Shown: positions 41,901 through 47,849 of the stretch, piece by piece | Position numbering within the stretch: position 1 is the first letter of the stretch | How the letters are laid out: every line of letters starts with the position of its first letter | From: Liolophura sinensis | Taxonomy: Eukaryota > Mollusca > Polyplacophora > Chitonida > Chitonidae | Reading direction: 5' to 3' | Length of the DNA: 64,000 bases | Assembly: GCF_032854445.1 (NCBI RefSeq) | Contig: NC_088300.1 | Span: 31,291,608 to 31,355,607, forward strand | Notes under the pieces: model-generated | Told to the model about the DNA's origin: nothing | Seen by the model: only the letters and a program-made list of their open reading frames with translations | Database searches by the model: none | Translations under genes and position numbers: made by a program

Positions 41901-44900
41901 AGGTACTGACAGGTTCCCTCCAAAAATTCAACCTGTACCAGTTATATAAAAACATTTCTACTGAATTGTCACAAATTCATAGTGTGCTTGTTTGGTTTAA
42001 ATTGTCTGCAATAGTTGCAAATCAACACTGAAAAATCGGCATCAGTACGGTTCGTGTTTGTATTCATATTACAAAAAGGGCCAAGTTTTTAACTATCATT
42101 CGATCAACCAGGTCTTTTTCTTTATTTTTAAGAGCAGGATCAGAAGGCTTAAGATATTCCGTAGATACAGTAGGTTTGAATACCCATTGCTTCTATAATA
42201 CAGTCGCTCCCACTTAATTACACATTGGTTTAAGGAATATCTCACTTTGCTGCCTAGCAAAGTATATTTCAACAAGCTGTTTCACGACCATCTAACTGCA
42301 GATCGTTTTAATGGACAATCCTCTTAACTGCATGACCCTGTGCTGGGCCAGTCTGACCCCCTGCCCATTTATTTGAATAAACAGTAAGGGATTCACTCGA
42401 ACCAGGAGATGAAATCCCAACTGAGCACCTGGTCATGACAAAACAATGCAATTCAGCACCTAGGTGACAACCATAGATTAGAAGCTAAGGCACAGACAAA
42501 GCGAAAATACCTCATGCTCGACGAAAGGGTCACGGCCATTAGCAAGATTGAAAAAGGGAAAATCTCAGATGGGAGTTGCTAAGATTTTGTGTATTACTGA
42601 GTCACAAGTGTTAAGGCTATATAAAAAAAAATGATTGACATTTTGTGTCAATCTTGAAAAAATGAAAACCCAAACCGGAACGGTAAGCATGATGGCAAGC
42701 AAGAGGGTGACAACTTGAGTGAACATCTTCACATGTACATTTACTGACCAAGGGAGACAACTCCACACAGTTACTGATAAATTCAGTTAAACAAAGAGAT
42801 CAGTTAATTGCATAATACTTTCTTGCATTTACCCTATGCAATAAAGCGTGTCCTACTGGGTCAAGAAACGATCCATTTTCACTGACAACAATGGTGACTG
42901 CAATATGGGCAACAACACAAATTTCATACTTACTCTATTGGGTGTAACCTTATTGGAGTCCATAGAGGCAAGAAAATCAGTTGGTGAAAATTTGTGCTCA
43001 TTTTGTAGGTACACTCGTAACAAGGCATTGTAATGCTGGGTGTTGTAGGTTGCTCCTACAAAAGCAATCATATGAAAAGCTAAGGACATTTTAAGGTCAA
43101 TGGTTTAGGAGCATAAAAGTGTACAAAATCCACTTAATTATTTGATTCACACAAACACATATGCTGGATTGGTACACACAAACTAAATTAGCCAAGAATA
43201 CCTAGACAGCGAAGGCCAACACGTTGCAGTAATACCACTAGAAACAAATTAAAATGTTTCTTCCTTACTGGTTTTGGCAAGACACTGCTATGAAACTGAG
43301 TTACTTAGCTTTAAGACACAGGTCTATCTTCAGCAAAAAAGCTATCAGATCTTGCAGTTCTGTCACACACCTAGAGAGAGCATCTTGTCCCACATCTGAT
43401 TGACAATGGCAGTTCTCTCTTCAGGCCTGATCTCTGGTAAAGTTGTCCCCATACACCGTATCAGCAGCAAACTCTGGGTGTCTGTCACAGACCCTGTCAC
43501 AGAAAATTAACATATATATAATGTAATTGTGATGCTATTTAACATTTTCTCCCACAATGGGGAAACATGTCATGGAGCATACTGTATTTCACCTAAAGTT
43601 TGGCCTTTTGCAAGTGACACATTTTGCTTGATTTTGACTGATTCATTCAATCACCTTATAGGACAACTTAAGAATTTTTTTGTGAAATTTGATTAATTTT
43701 TTATCAGTAAAACTTATGTACTGACATCAAAAATATCATTTTAACATCTTAATGTGCTGCTGAAAGTGAATTATTACAGGTCAAACTCTAGGTGAAATAC
43801 CCAAATCAAAGAGATTAGCTGACTGAGGATTTTCAAAATTAAACAACAAATGTTTGGTCACACCTGAATAAATTTTCCAAACCTAAACTTCAGGTTATGC
43901 TTGGCGCAGTCTGGACTACCTCTCACATCAGCTAATTAGTGAATTATTCTGGATCCCTTGAATGACAGTGTTCACCCTGCAACATTATTTCGTTCATATA
44001 ATGACAGTGTCTCACTGTAGTAGTGGAAACCCATTGTCAACATACTGGCCATGCTGCCTCATTTTGTATGCTACTGAATGCCGAAGACACCCGACATGAC
44101 ACCCCACTCAGACACACTACTACGTTGACACTGAATTGATCCAAGCTTAGCATTTATCCCTTTATAAGTAAAGCTAGGTGTAAAACGAGGCATATGCAAG
44201 AATGAAAAATATGAAATGTTACAGTTAGAGCAAAAGACCTCAAATCTGCATTTCAATACGCAAGCAAAATAAATGTAATAAACTATTAGTTTTGGGGCTG
44301 AAACTTGCATTTTACAGTAGGATATCATCAAATTTTCCCAACAAATTTCAAAACACTGTTCTAAGATCAATAAAACTCCCAAAATAGGCACATGTGCAAG
44401 GTAGTCATGAAAGTTTACAAATTTTAGGTCCTTTATTGTACTTCAATTCAACAATCACTCTGGGTCTCCCTTTAACAGTTGCCCCTCTATCAACAGGTCA
44501 TCCACCACTGTGCACTTATGGTTACAGAAAATGTCTGGCATTTTACATCACTGGTAACAATGTGAATGAAAATATTCATGCACATAGTAAAATGACTGTT
44601 AGGTTTTCAAGTATAAAAAACTGGGCTATCAGAATAACTTCTAAACTTCTCAATTCAGTGTCAAATGGGTACTGATGTTATAATGCTGAATTGTATCCTC
44701 CTACTGAAAACATGATAAATTAAAGCCAGCAAGCAGAGCCAGTTTGGCTTGGCAGGTGAAAGCATTCAAAGCATAATGTAATTTTAATTTCAAAGTGGAT
44801 ATAAGATATTAAACAATGCTTGCCATCTTTTTCAATCTGCTCCATGACTTCCGTGACATTACTTAGGCTTAGTCGTCCATATCTGCGAACACTCTTATCT

Positions 44901-46081
44901 ATTGCCAAGATCATCTTATCAACCAATGGCGCCCTTGAAGATTCCTGTGCAGCTGGGGCAGCAACCGCCGATGACACAGTTGTTGTAGAAGTACATCTAA
45001 AAAGATTATACATTGACAATAGGCGTGTTATTTCTTTCTTTGAATGGGCTGCATGAGCATGAAATTCTGGTTAGTAGCATGTGCTTCCGCAATCTGAGAT
45101 TGCTTGGACATTAGGAGTGATAATATTTTGTTAAGCCATAGACTGCTCTCTATCGTCAGAGCGGGCTTCATTTAGAAATCTGTTGTGATTTGTCAAAGTG
45201 TTTGAGACAAATATTACCTGTCAATAAGTTTGTCAGCAACACGAGCCCAAGATTCTTTGGTATAGAGGCTAATGGTACTTCATTCCATGATTTCTGTCTC
45301 AGTATGCTGGAAACTTTAATGCGGCAGGTTGAACAATTTTCATTTATCATTATCATTATTTTAGGTTGTCACATTCTGTGACAGTTTCATGTGAAAAATG
45401 ATGTAATGAGTTCAGAGAGGGAAGAATGATGAGCCGGAATGATGACACCCAACCCAGTCACACTATACTGATACCATGCTGTCTCAGTGGCCAACCAGTT
45501 ATGTTTCCTTGCTGTAACCTCTCACTTTTGAGCCCCAGGCAAGGCAGCATATAGTACCATTTTTAAAGTCTCTGAGATGACCCGACCGGGGATTCATCCC
45601 GGGGTCTCCCAACTTCAAGGCGGACACTCTAACCATTATGCCACTGAGGTAATTAACCATAGGGACGTTTCATCTTGCCTTTTTTGTAAATGTGACATTT
45701 CTATTCAACTGTTGCATTATGAGACAATAAGGGAATGGGGTAATCATAATTTTGCGATCACATGAAAGAGATTTCCCCACAATGTTATTAAGCCATGGAC
45801 CTATGCGATCAATTAAGACATTATCAATCTTTCAATGTCAGAAAGTGTGTCAGTTTCAATCCTACAGGTTATCGAGGGTGCAGATTTCGCACTTGTGTCG
45901 GATTAGTATTTCGTCAGCCCATTTGATCTGTTTACCTTTTGACAATATGCACCAGCGCATTGGTAGAAGGTACACGCGAAGATCTGTGGATTAAATGGAA
46001 ACTTCGCGCCACCAAAGGTCGACGTGAATGTGAACATAAGACCCACACCGGCGCACGAGCACTCCGCATGAGCGCCGCCAT
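12869..46081 (-). CDS. LRPPRC: LRPPRC, leucine-rich PPR motif-containing mitochondrial protein, 36 coding exons
   Basis: Joining 36 exons gives about 1341 residues, near the 1394 of human LRPPRC. The clearest match is in exon 4, where [20 protein letters not shown] aligns almost residue for residue with the human protein; others are SLLLIRCMG with [37 protein letters not shown], and [10 protein letters not shown] near the C-terminal third. LRPPRC acts in the mitochondrial matrix with SLIRP, binding mRNAs to stabilise them and support polyadenylation and translation. The first 48 codons are rich in Arg, Ala and Ser and poor in acidic residues, as in a targeting peptide. Intron 2 uses a GC donor; the rest are GT-AG. 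The coding length is one base short of a full frame because of the exon 5/6 junction. Introns hold many SINEs, MITEs and minisatellites. Exon coordinates are in the three block entries. Confidence 0.95.
13099..13370. mobile_element. MITE-like element, TIR family CTGTATTTCACCTAAAG (diverged copy with internal duplication)
   Basis: The left end CTGTGTTTCACCTAAAG is followed by the family interior CACATTTTGCTTAATTCTAA and CTGATTCA; the right end is decayed to ACATAAGGTGAAATAAG. A roughly 79-bp piece (TTTTGAATTTTGATTTCTAT ... ATTATTTTAAGGTC) is present twice, at about 13188 and 13267. A 28-bp tandem array continues directly from its right end. Confidence 0.7.
13361..13590. repeat. 28-bp minisatellite, about eight copies
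   Basis: Units of GAAATAAGGTAATGCTTAAA then TGTATAAT repeat with small changes (GATAATGCCT, GGTCATGCTT). The first unit overlaps the decayed right terminus of the MITE copy, so the array probably arose from that end. Intron 35 of LRPPRC. Confidence 0.9.
15439..15670 (-). mobile_element. SINE family A, near full length
   Basis: Tail ATTTATTTATTTGATAGGTG, core ACTCAAGAATATTTCACTCA, a deletion across the GGTGGGAGGAAACC region, then head ending CTAACCAACGGAGGCCCCGG. Located in intron 33, about 17 bases upstream of exon 34's acceptor on the minus strand. Confidence 0.85.
16376..16657. mobile_element. MITE-like element with about 48-bp terminal inverted repeats
   Basis: Left: AACAGTATTATCATTAATAG then GGATTACACTTTCTGAATAC. 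Right, read inverted: AACAGTATTATCGTTACTAG then GGATTACACTTTCTGAATAT. The ends pair over about 48 bp with four or five mismatches. Inside, near 16450, is GGGTTTCGAACC, a B-box-like Pol III promoter motif on the minus strand. No transposase frame. An outer, weaker inverted pair (TTAGAAAGTGGA near 16358 and TCCACTTTCTAA near 16785) may mark a larger hairpin. Confidence 0.75.
17083..17340. repeat. Imperfect minisatellite (GTGACAGACAGACAT-type)
   Basis: Short units such as GAGTGACAGACAGACATA and a larger module (TAGCATTGCACACGTACATG then TAGTGTGACAGAAATAAGT) repeat twice. The same motif resumes at 17720-17830 after a SINE insertion and reaches the exon 31 splice donor. Confidence 0.8.
17367..17719 (+). 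mobile_element. tRNA-headed SINE, family C, full length
   Basis: Head GGCCCCACTAGCACAGCTCG with B-box-like GGGTCAATCCTGGG, body GCGTTCAGCATTAAGGGGAT and GGTGGAAATCCGTCCTACAA, and tail GAAATATTATTAAGTACAAC ... CAACCCCAAGCACTCACTC. The nonamer GAGACTGAC flanks both sides (17358-17366 and 17720-17728), a likely target duplication, although the surrounding minisatellite could supply it by chance. Confidence 0.8.
17720..17832. repeat. Minisatellite segment touching the exon 31 donor
   Basis: GACAGACATAC and GAGTGACAG units continue up to exon 31. On the minus strand the donor AGAG|GTATGTCTGTCACTCT is itself a repeat unit, and GGTATGTCTG recurs 20-odd bases into the intron. Confidence 0.75.
18149..18300 (-). 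mobile_element. SINE family A, 5'-truncated
   Basis: Tail ATTTACTTATTTATTTATTT, CATTGGTGTTTTACGCCGTA and the central domain to TGCAGGTTGCTGCCAGACCT; the tRNA-like head is missing. Confidence 0.85.
19157..19865. repeat. 31-bp minisatellite, about 23 copies
   Basis: The unit CAGTACTTTGTGCCAGTGTA then CACCAGCTGCA repeats with an exact 31-bp spacing (for example 19214 and 19245). Each unit carries CAGCTG and several carry the palindrome GCAGCTGC flanked by GTAC. The unit is stop-free in the three frames it cycles through, on both strands, which produces a 267-codon open frame on the plus strand and 163 codons on the minus strand; these are artefacts. Degraded TACTGTATTG-type sequence continues to about 20080. 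Intron 29 of LRPPRC. Confidence 0.95.
20645..20765. repeat. TG/TA microsatellite
   Basis: TGTGTG runs at 20685-20702 and 20738-20764 with intervening TATATATA. The phrase ATAAATTACTAATAGGATG occurs on both sides (20719 and 20806), showing a local duplication. Confidence 0.9.
20848..20985 (-). mobile_element. SINE family A, diverged fragment
   Basis: CTTTATTTATTTGATTGGTA, AAAGAATATTTCACTTATAC, then a deletion and CCACAGGTTGCTGACAGGCC. Intron 28. Confidence 0.75.
23690..23945. repeat. 31-bp minisatellite near the exon 25 donor
   Basis: The clean units CATTTCACTTTACAAGTTGC then CATCATGATTT repeat about four times at 23815-23942 and decay leftward into CTATCATTTCT-type copies. The array begins about 45 bases into intron 25 on the minus strand. 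Confidence 0.85.
24917..25110. repeat. 15-bp minisatellite forming the exon 23 acceptor tract
   Basis: The unit AACAGAAGCACAGGT repeats about 13 times. On the minus strand each unit reads ACCTGTGCTTCTGTT; the last unit ends TTCTGTTACAG, which is the exon 23 splice acceptor with its pyrimidine tract. Confidence 0.9.
26537..26665 (-). mobile_element. SINE family A, fragment
   Basis: CTTTATTTATTTGATTGATG, ACTCAAAAACACTTCA and CAGGAGCCAACATAATGGTG, then diverged. Intron 21. Confidence 0.7.
27328..27442 (-). mobile_element. MITE fragment, family GGCCCTGTGTTCACGAAGC
   Basis: On the minus strand: GGCCCTGTGTTCACGAAGCA, CTTAGACTTGAGTCAAAATT, CTTGGTATGTTCCTTTGAGT, then ATTACCCAGA. It matches the elements at 38289 and 55889 but lacks the far terminus. 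Confidence 0.65.
27680..27795 (-). mobile_element. SINE family A, fragment
   Basis: An AT-rich tail, AAAGAATATTTCACTTACAT and CCAGTAGCCAGCATTATGGT, then GGGAGGTAACCAGGC. Intron 20. Confidence 0.75.
27964..36181 (-). CDS. LRPPRC: LRPPRC exons 10-20: central helical region
   Basis: Exons: 36181-36076, 35049-35012, 34703-34634, 34163-34027, 32796-32700, 31595-31501, 30205-30068, 29684-29598, 29197-29126, 28800-28699, 28106-27964. All junction phases agree. Recognisable stretches are [19 protein letters not shown] (junctions 10/11/12), [18 protein letters not shown] in exon 12, which matches the human HYFWPLL segment, and [20 protein letters not shown] in exon 13, matching human YTDYVIPCF. Exon 14 encodes a helical [20 protein letters not shown]. 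Exon 19 ends CAGGATGGG|GTATGTCTG; this exact boundary is the unit of the adjacent 41-bp tandem array at 28331-28720. The region folds as paired helices in the family but carries fewer clear PPR motifs. Confidence 0.88.
28331..28720. repeat. 41-bp minisatellite built from the exon 19 splice donor
   Basis: Ten units at an exact 41-bp spacing, counting GACARTATTTT starts from 28337 to 28706. On the minus strand each unit reads AATACTGTCAGGATGGGGTA then TGTCTGAAGTTACGTCTGCAA. The first unit is the true exon 19 end (CAGGATGGG) plus donor (GTATGT). Six or more downstream units keep ATGGG|GTATGT intact; those near 28408 and 28572 are altered. Confidence 0.95.
29740..29978 (-). mobile_element. SINE family A, near full length
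   Basis: Tail TTTATTGATTTATTTATTCA, TTGGTGTTTTACGCCACATT, a small central deletion, and the head ending ACAACTAGGCCACCCAGCCT. Intron 16. Confidence 0.85.
31230..31478 (-). mobile_element. SINE family A, near full length with a G11 run
   Basis: Tail ATTTATTTATTAATCTGACT, ACTCAAGAATACTTTACTTA, CGGCGGCCAGCACTATGGTC; a G-run at 31341-31352 replaces the CCCGGGGG region; the head ends TTAACCACTCAGCTGC. Located just upstream of exon 15's donor side. Confidence 0.85.
32920..33165 (+). mobile_element. SINE family A, near full length
   Basis: Head GGGGCCTTCAGTGGTCTTGT, B box GAGTTCAAGTCC, GTATAAGTGAAATATTCTTG, GAGTATGGCGTAAAATGCCG and an A-rich tail. Diverged in the central domain. Intron 13. Confidence 0.85.
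36850..37060 (-). mobile_element. SINE family B, partial
   Basis: TTTTTTTCAGTCATTTGACG, AAGAGTCATTAGGCAGGTAT, TGTCTTCTTCTGGCCGGGCG and CCCAGTCACATATACTGAC, matching the family B body; the tRNA head is absent. A second diverged piece lies at 36630-36730. Intron 9. Confidence 0.65.
37129..46081 (-). CDS. LRPPRC: LRPPRC exons 1-9: targeting peptide and N-terminal PPR array
   Basis: Exons: 46081-45936, 44996-44824, 43493-43371, 43055-42934, 41096-41039, 40223-40137, 39214-39176, 38120-37928, 37320-37129. Exon 1 begins [15 protein letters not shown], matching the human start MAALLRSAR; it is only 48 codons and had to be found by phase and by its donor AAAAG|GTAAAC. Exons 4-9 (residues about 148-378) encode five consecutive PPR motifs of about 35 residues, each with the helix pattern seen in [34 protein letters not shown] and [18 protein letters not shown]. 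Exon 2 ends GATG|GCAAGC, a GC donor. The exon 5 end (CCAG|GTAAAG) and the exon 6 start (TTTTTAG|TCAAATC) leave the frame one base short; the codon between Pro and Gln lacks one base. Surrounding residues stay conserved, so this looks like a recent deletion or an assembly error. Confidence 0.9.
37570..37722 (+). mobile_element. SINE family A, 5'-truncated
   Basis: From CCAGCTCATGCTGGTCTGCC through CAACCTGCGGATGGTCGTGG and CCATAATGCTGGCCGTCATC to the AATAAATAAAT tail. Intron 8. Confidence 0.85.
38289..38506. mobile_element. MITE, family GGCCCTG...CTTAGACTTAAGTC
   Basis: Ends read TGCCCAGAAACCATGAAGCC then ATCTTAGACTTAAGTC at left, and ACTTAAGTCTAAGCTCGTTT then GTGATTCC at right, an imperfect inverted pair. 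Same interior as 55889-56128 (GATATGTTC, TACCTTACCCAGAATTTA). Intron 7. Confidence 0.65.
38535..38840. mobile_element. MITE, family CTGTATTTCACCTAAAG, with TA duplication and nested SINE tail
   Basis: The element 38537-38838 starts CTGTATTTCACCTAAAG and ends CAAATACAG, with TA on each side (38535-38536 and 38839-38840), as in Tc1/mariner-derived MITEs. A 59-bp insert at 38653-38711 (ATGGCTGAAATATTGCCG ... TTAAGCCATAATCATTCATT) is flanked by CTTTGTGAAG and CTTTGGGAAG, a near-perfect 10-bp target duplication; it is the 3' end of another SINE family. Intron 7. Confidence 0.8.
39325..39415 (-). mobile_element. SINE family A, short 3' fragment
   Basis: TATTTATTTATTTAATTGGT, GTTTTACGTCATACATCAAG and CTTTTACAACGGCGGCCAGC, then it stops. 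Intron 6. Confidence 0.8.
39938..39946. repeat. C-rich homopolymer tract
   Basis: A run of C within 39929-39946 follows a CCGCCC-rich stretch at 39740-39800. The open frames on both strands at 39630-39969 result from low-complexity sequence. Confidence 0.7.
40337..40490 (-). mobile_element. SINE family A, 5'-truncated, little diverged
   Basis: CATTTATTTATTTATTTGAT, TTGGTGTTTTATGCCGTCCT, ATGACGGCGGCCAGCATTAT, CGACCATCCGCAGGTTGCTG and CCTTCCCACGTACGGC, then flank. The word TAACTGAATACA flanks both sides (about 40323 and 40487), a likely target duplication. Intron 5. Confidence 0.85.
43580..43802. mobile_element. MITE, family CTGTATTTCACCTAAAG, best terminal inverted repeats
   Basis: Left TACTGTATTTCACCTAAAGT; right CAAACTCTAGGTGAAATAC, which pairs with the left over GTATTTCACCTARAGTTT. 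Interior shares CACATTTTGCTTGATTTTGA and CTGATTCATT with the copies at 13099 and 38537. The left flank supplies TA; the right TA is lost. Intron 2. Confidence 0.8.
44070..44120 (-). mobile_element. SINE family B, short fragment
   Basis: ATGCCGAAGACACCCGACAT then GACACCCCACTCAGACACAC matches the family B body only. Intron 2. Confidence 0.5.
45435..45662 (-). mobile_element. SINE family B, with tRNA-like head
   Basis: On the minus strand: TACCTCAGTGGCATAATGGT (A box GGCATAATGG), AGAGTGTCCGCCTTGAAGTT, GGGATGAATCCCCGG as B box, ATCTCAGAGACTTT, then the body with GGCCACTGAGACAGC and TGTGACTGGGTTGGGTGTCA. Intron 1. Confidence 0.75.
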
Positions 46082-46084
46082 CTT
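46074..46084 (-). promoter_or_regulatory. YY1-type motif over the LRPPRC start codon
   Basis: AAGATGGCGGC on the minus strand contains the start ATG of LRPPRC. This matches the YY1 consensus found at the start of many genes for mitochondrial proteins. An ETS-like CCTTCCTTTTCC lies just upstream on the same strand. The surrounding 46040-46080 is locally CpG-rich. Binding is inferred. Confidence 0.6.
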
Positions 46085-47213
46085 GGAAAAGGAAGGTTGT
46101 TATAAATACATGAAAGCCAACGAAATAAGGATCCAGAAAAATGGGACTAAAACAGCCAAACAGCTTGTGCTGAATTTCTCGAGCCAACGCTTTTTCCGAT
46201 ACTTCGCTCATTCACAGATAGTTGGACCTGTTGATAGTCAGAAAACGTTTGATGCTTTATGGTATATTTCATTTTTAGTTTTATTTATATGAATCTACAA
46301 GAAACGAAAAAAAGAAAGTCCAACCAAAAAGAAATTAACTGTTAAAAATTTTAATAAAATGTTATGTATATGTGCACGAACATCTGAAAACATACGTAAG
46401 CCTACTGTGACGGACTGCGCTTGTAGCTGTAAACCAGTGCCTGCATATAGCATAGGGACATCTAAAAAAAAAAAATTAAAGCGCCGATCATTGTAATTGT
46501 AATTTATTTTAAGCGTTATTTCGATGTAGGCCTAATTAAACGGCCTATGACTATGGAATTTGGTCTTCAAAACTGTGCCTAAATGTATCAGTTGTCTCAA
46601 AGACGACTAATGGACTAACTCCACTACTGGGAGAGTGTGGGAACCACTATAGATTGATGAATGTGTACAGTACCGACGTCGTACTTTGCCAAATGCATGC
46701 ACACAGCTTTGTACAAACATGGGACTACATCACATGTACACTCAAAGGCCCTTTCTCAAACGTAAAGAATTATAAAGATTGTAGAAGAGTAAATTGTTTT
46801 AGAAACCCCAGGGCTGGTCTATGTGAAATATAAAAATCGAATAAAACTTGTGATTAAAATATCCTTCAGATGACGAGATGAAGCGTGTAATATAGGCCTA
46901 GGCACCTCATGAAATGGAAGCTGCTGATTAAAGCCTAGTATTATTTTTTTATTTTTATTTATTATATCTTTTGTTGTTGTTTTTTTTTTTGTTTTATATA
47001 TCTGTTGTTTATATTTTTCACTTTGTAAATAAAATAACTCAATGAACAGGAATGTTAGAGAATCTCAACCCTAGGGTACATTGTACACTTAGCACATACT
47101 AGTAGCAGACGACAAATGCATGCTAGCTTGGACGATTGCATCTGTTCGATAAATTCTCTAGAGGCTGCGAGAAAAAAGCGCGAACCTAAATGAAAGCACA
47201 AATCTTGAATTTG

Positions 47214-47312
47214 ATTGGATGAGTCTCTTTCTCTATGGGAAATTTAATTGGATAACTGAATACGCGCGAAATCGTTTCTAAAAATAGTTGAATCCCTGCC
47301 TAGAGTATAAAA
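47214..47312 (+). promoter_or_regulatory. Core promoter of the H2A gene
   Basis: Two inverted CCAAT boxes (ATTGG at 47214-47218 and 47247-47251) precede a TATA box, TATAAAA, at 47306-47312. The start codon follows 85 bases later, leaving a short leader. This arrangement is typical of replication-dependent histone genes. Confidence 0.75.
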
Positions 47313-47396
47313 GCCCTGAAAACAGTCGTCTGCTTTACTCAACTTTGGAGTTTCTGTCGAAGTGTTCACAGGGCTACTCAAAGTAACGACCGAAAG

Positions 47397-47768
47397 ATGT
47401 CTGGACGTGGGAAAGGAGGCAAGTCTAAGGGGAAAAGCCAGACAAGATCTTCTCGTGCTGGTCTACAGTTTCCTGTCGGCCGAATCCACAGATTTCTGAG
47501 GAAGGGCAATTATTCCAGTCGTGTTGGTGCAGGGGCTCCCGTGTACTTGGCTGCTGTGATGGAGTACTTGACCGCAGAGGTTTTGGAATTGGCTGGAAAT
47601 GCTGCCCGAGACAACAAGAAAAAGACCATCAACCCACGCCATCTGCTACTGGCCGTCCGCAATGACGAGGAGCTGAACAGACTACTGTCTGATGTAGCCA
47701 TTGCCCGAGGTGGCGTCCTTCCCAACATCCAGTCCGTTCTCCTGCCCAAGAAGACGAAGAGATCCTAA
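47397..47768 (+). CDS. Histone H2A, divergent replication-type variant
   Basis: An intronless 123-residue H2A. The signature [12 protein letters not shown] is at residues 21-32, the acidic-patch residues E56, E61, E64, D90, E91 and E92 are present, and the C-terminal LLPKKT ubiquitination segment is kept at 115-120. It packs DNA in the nucleosome as a dimer with H2B. Differences from the near-invariant animal H2A are many: NYSSRVG for NYAERVG in loop L1, KKKTINPRH for KKTRIIPRH in loop L2 (losing the DNA-contact Arg), and IARGGVL for IAQGGVL (losing the glutamine methylated by fibrillarin). It lacks the SQ(E/D) tail of H2A.X and the H2A.Z pattern. The gene stands alone, not in a histone cluster, and has a cell-cycle style 3' end. 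A germline or embryonic variant is possible but not shown. Confidence 0.97.
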   Translation: MSGRGKGGKSKGKSQTRSSRAGLQFPVGRIHRFLRKGNYSSRVGAGAPVYLAAVMEYLTAEVLELAGNAARDNKKKTINPRHLLLAVRNDEELNRLLSDVAIARGGVLPNIQSVLLPKKTKRS

Positions 47769-47806
47769 ATCACGTCTAGTCACAGTGGGTAACCACTAAT
47801 TCCAAC

Positions 47807-47822
47807 GGCCCTTTTCAGGGCC
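47807..47822 (+). terminator. Histone mRNA 3' stem-loop
   Basis: GGCCCTTTTCAGGGCC forms a 6-bp stem with a TTTC loop, preceded by CCAAC and followed by AACCA, exactly the SLBP-binding element. It lies 39 bases after the stop and directs cleavage without polyadenylation. Confidence 0.97.
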
Positions 47823-47832
47823 AACCATATCT

Positions 47833-47842
47833 TCCGAAAGAC
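47833..47842 (+). promoter_or_regulatory. Histone downstream element (U7 snRNA pairing)
   Basis: The purine-rich CCGAAAGA sits about 11 bases after the stem-loop, the usual place for U7 snRNA base pairing. A second similar word, CTTCCGAAGC, follows at about 47849. Confidence 0.65.
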
Positions 47843-47849
47843 ATCTTTC

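Noticed and set aside
45168-45356. Possible extra exon in LRPPRC intron 1 (open on the minus strand with a GTAATA donor)
   Set aside because: Exons 1 and 2 already join in phase and match the human order; no homology in this stretch.
45903-46211. 102-codon minus-strand open frame overlapping LRPPRC exon 1
   Set aside because: It is in a different frame from the true first exon, which begins at 46081 and matches the LRPPRC start.
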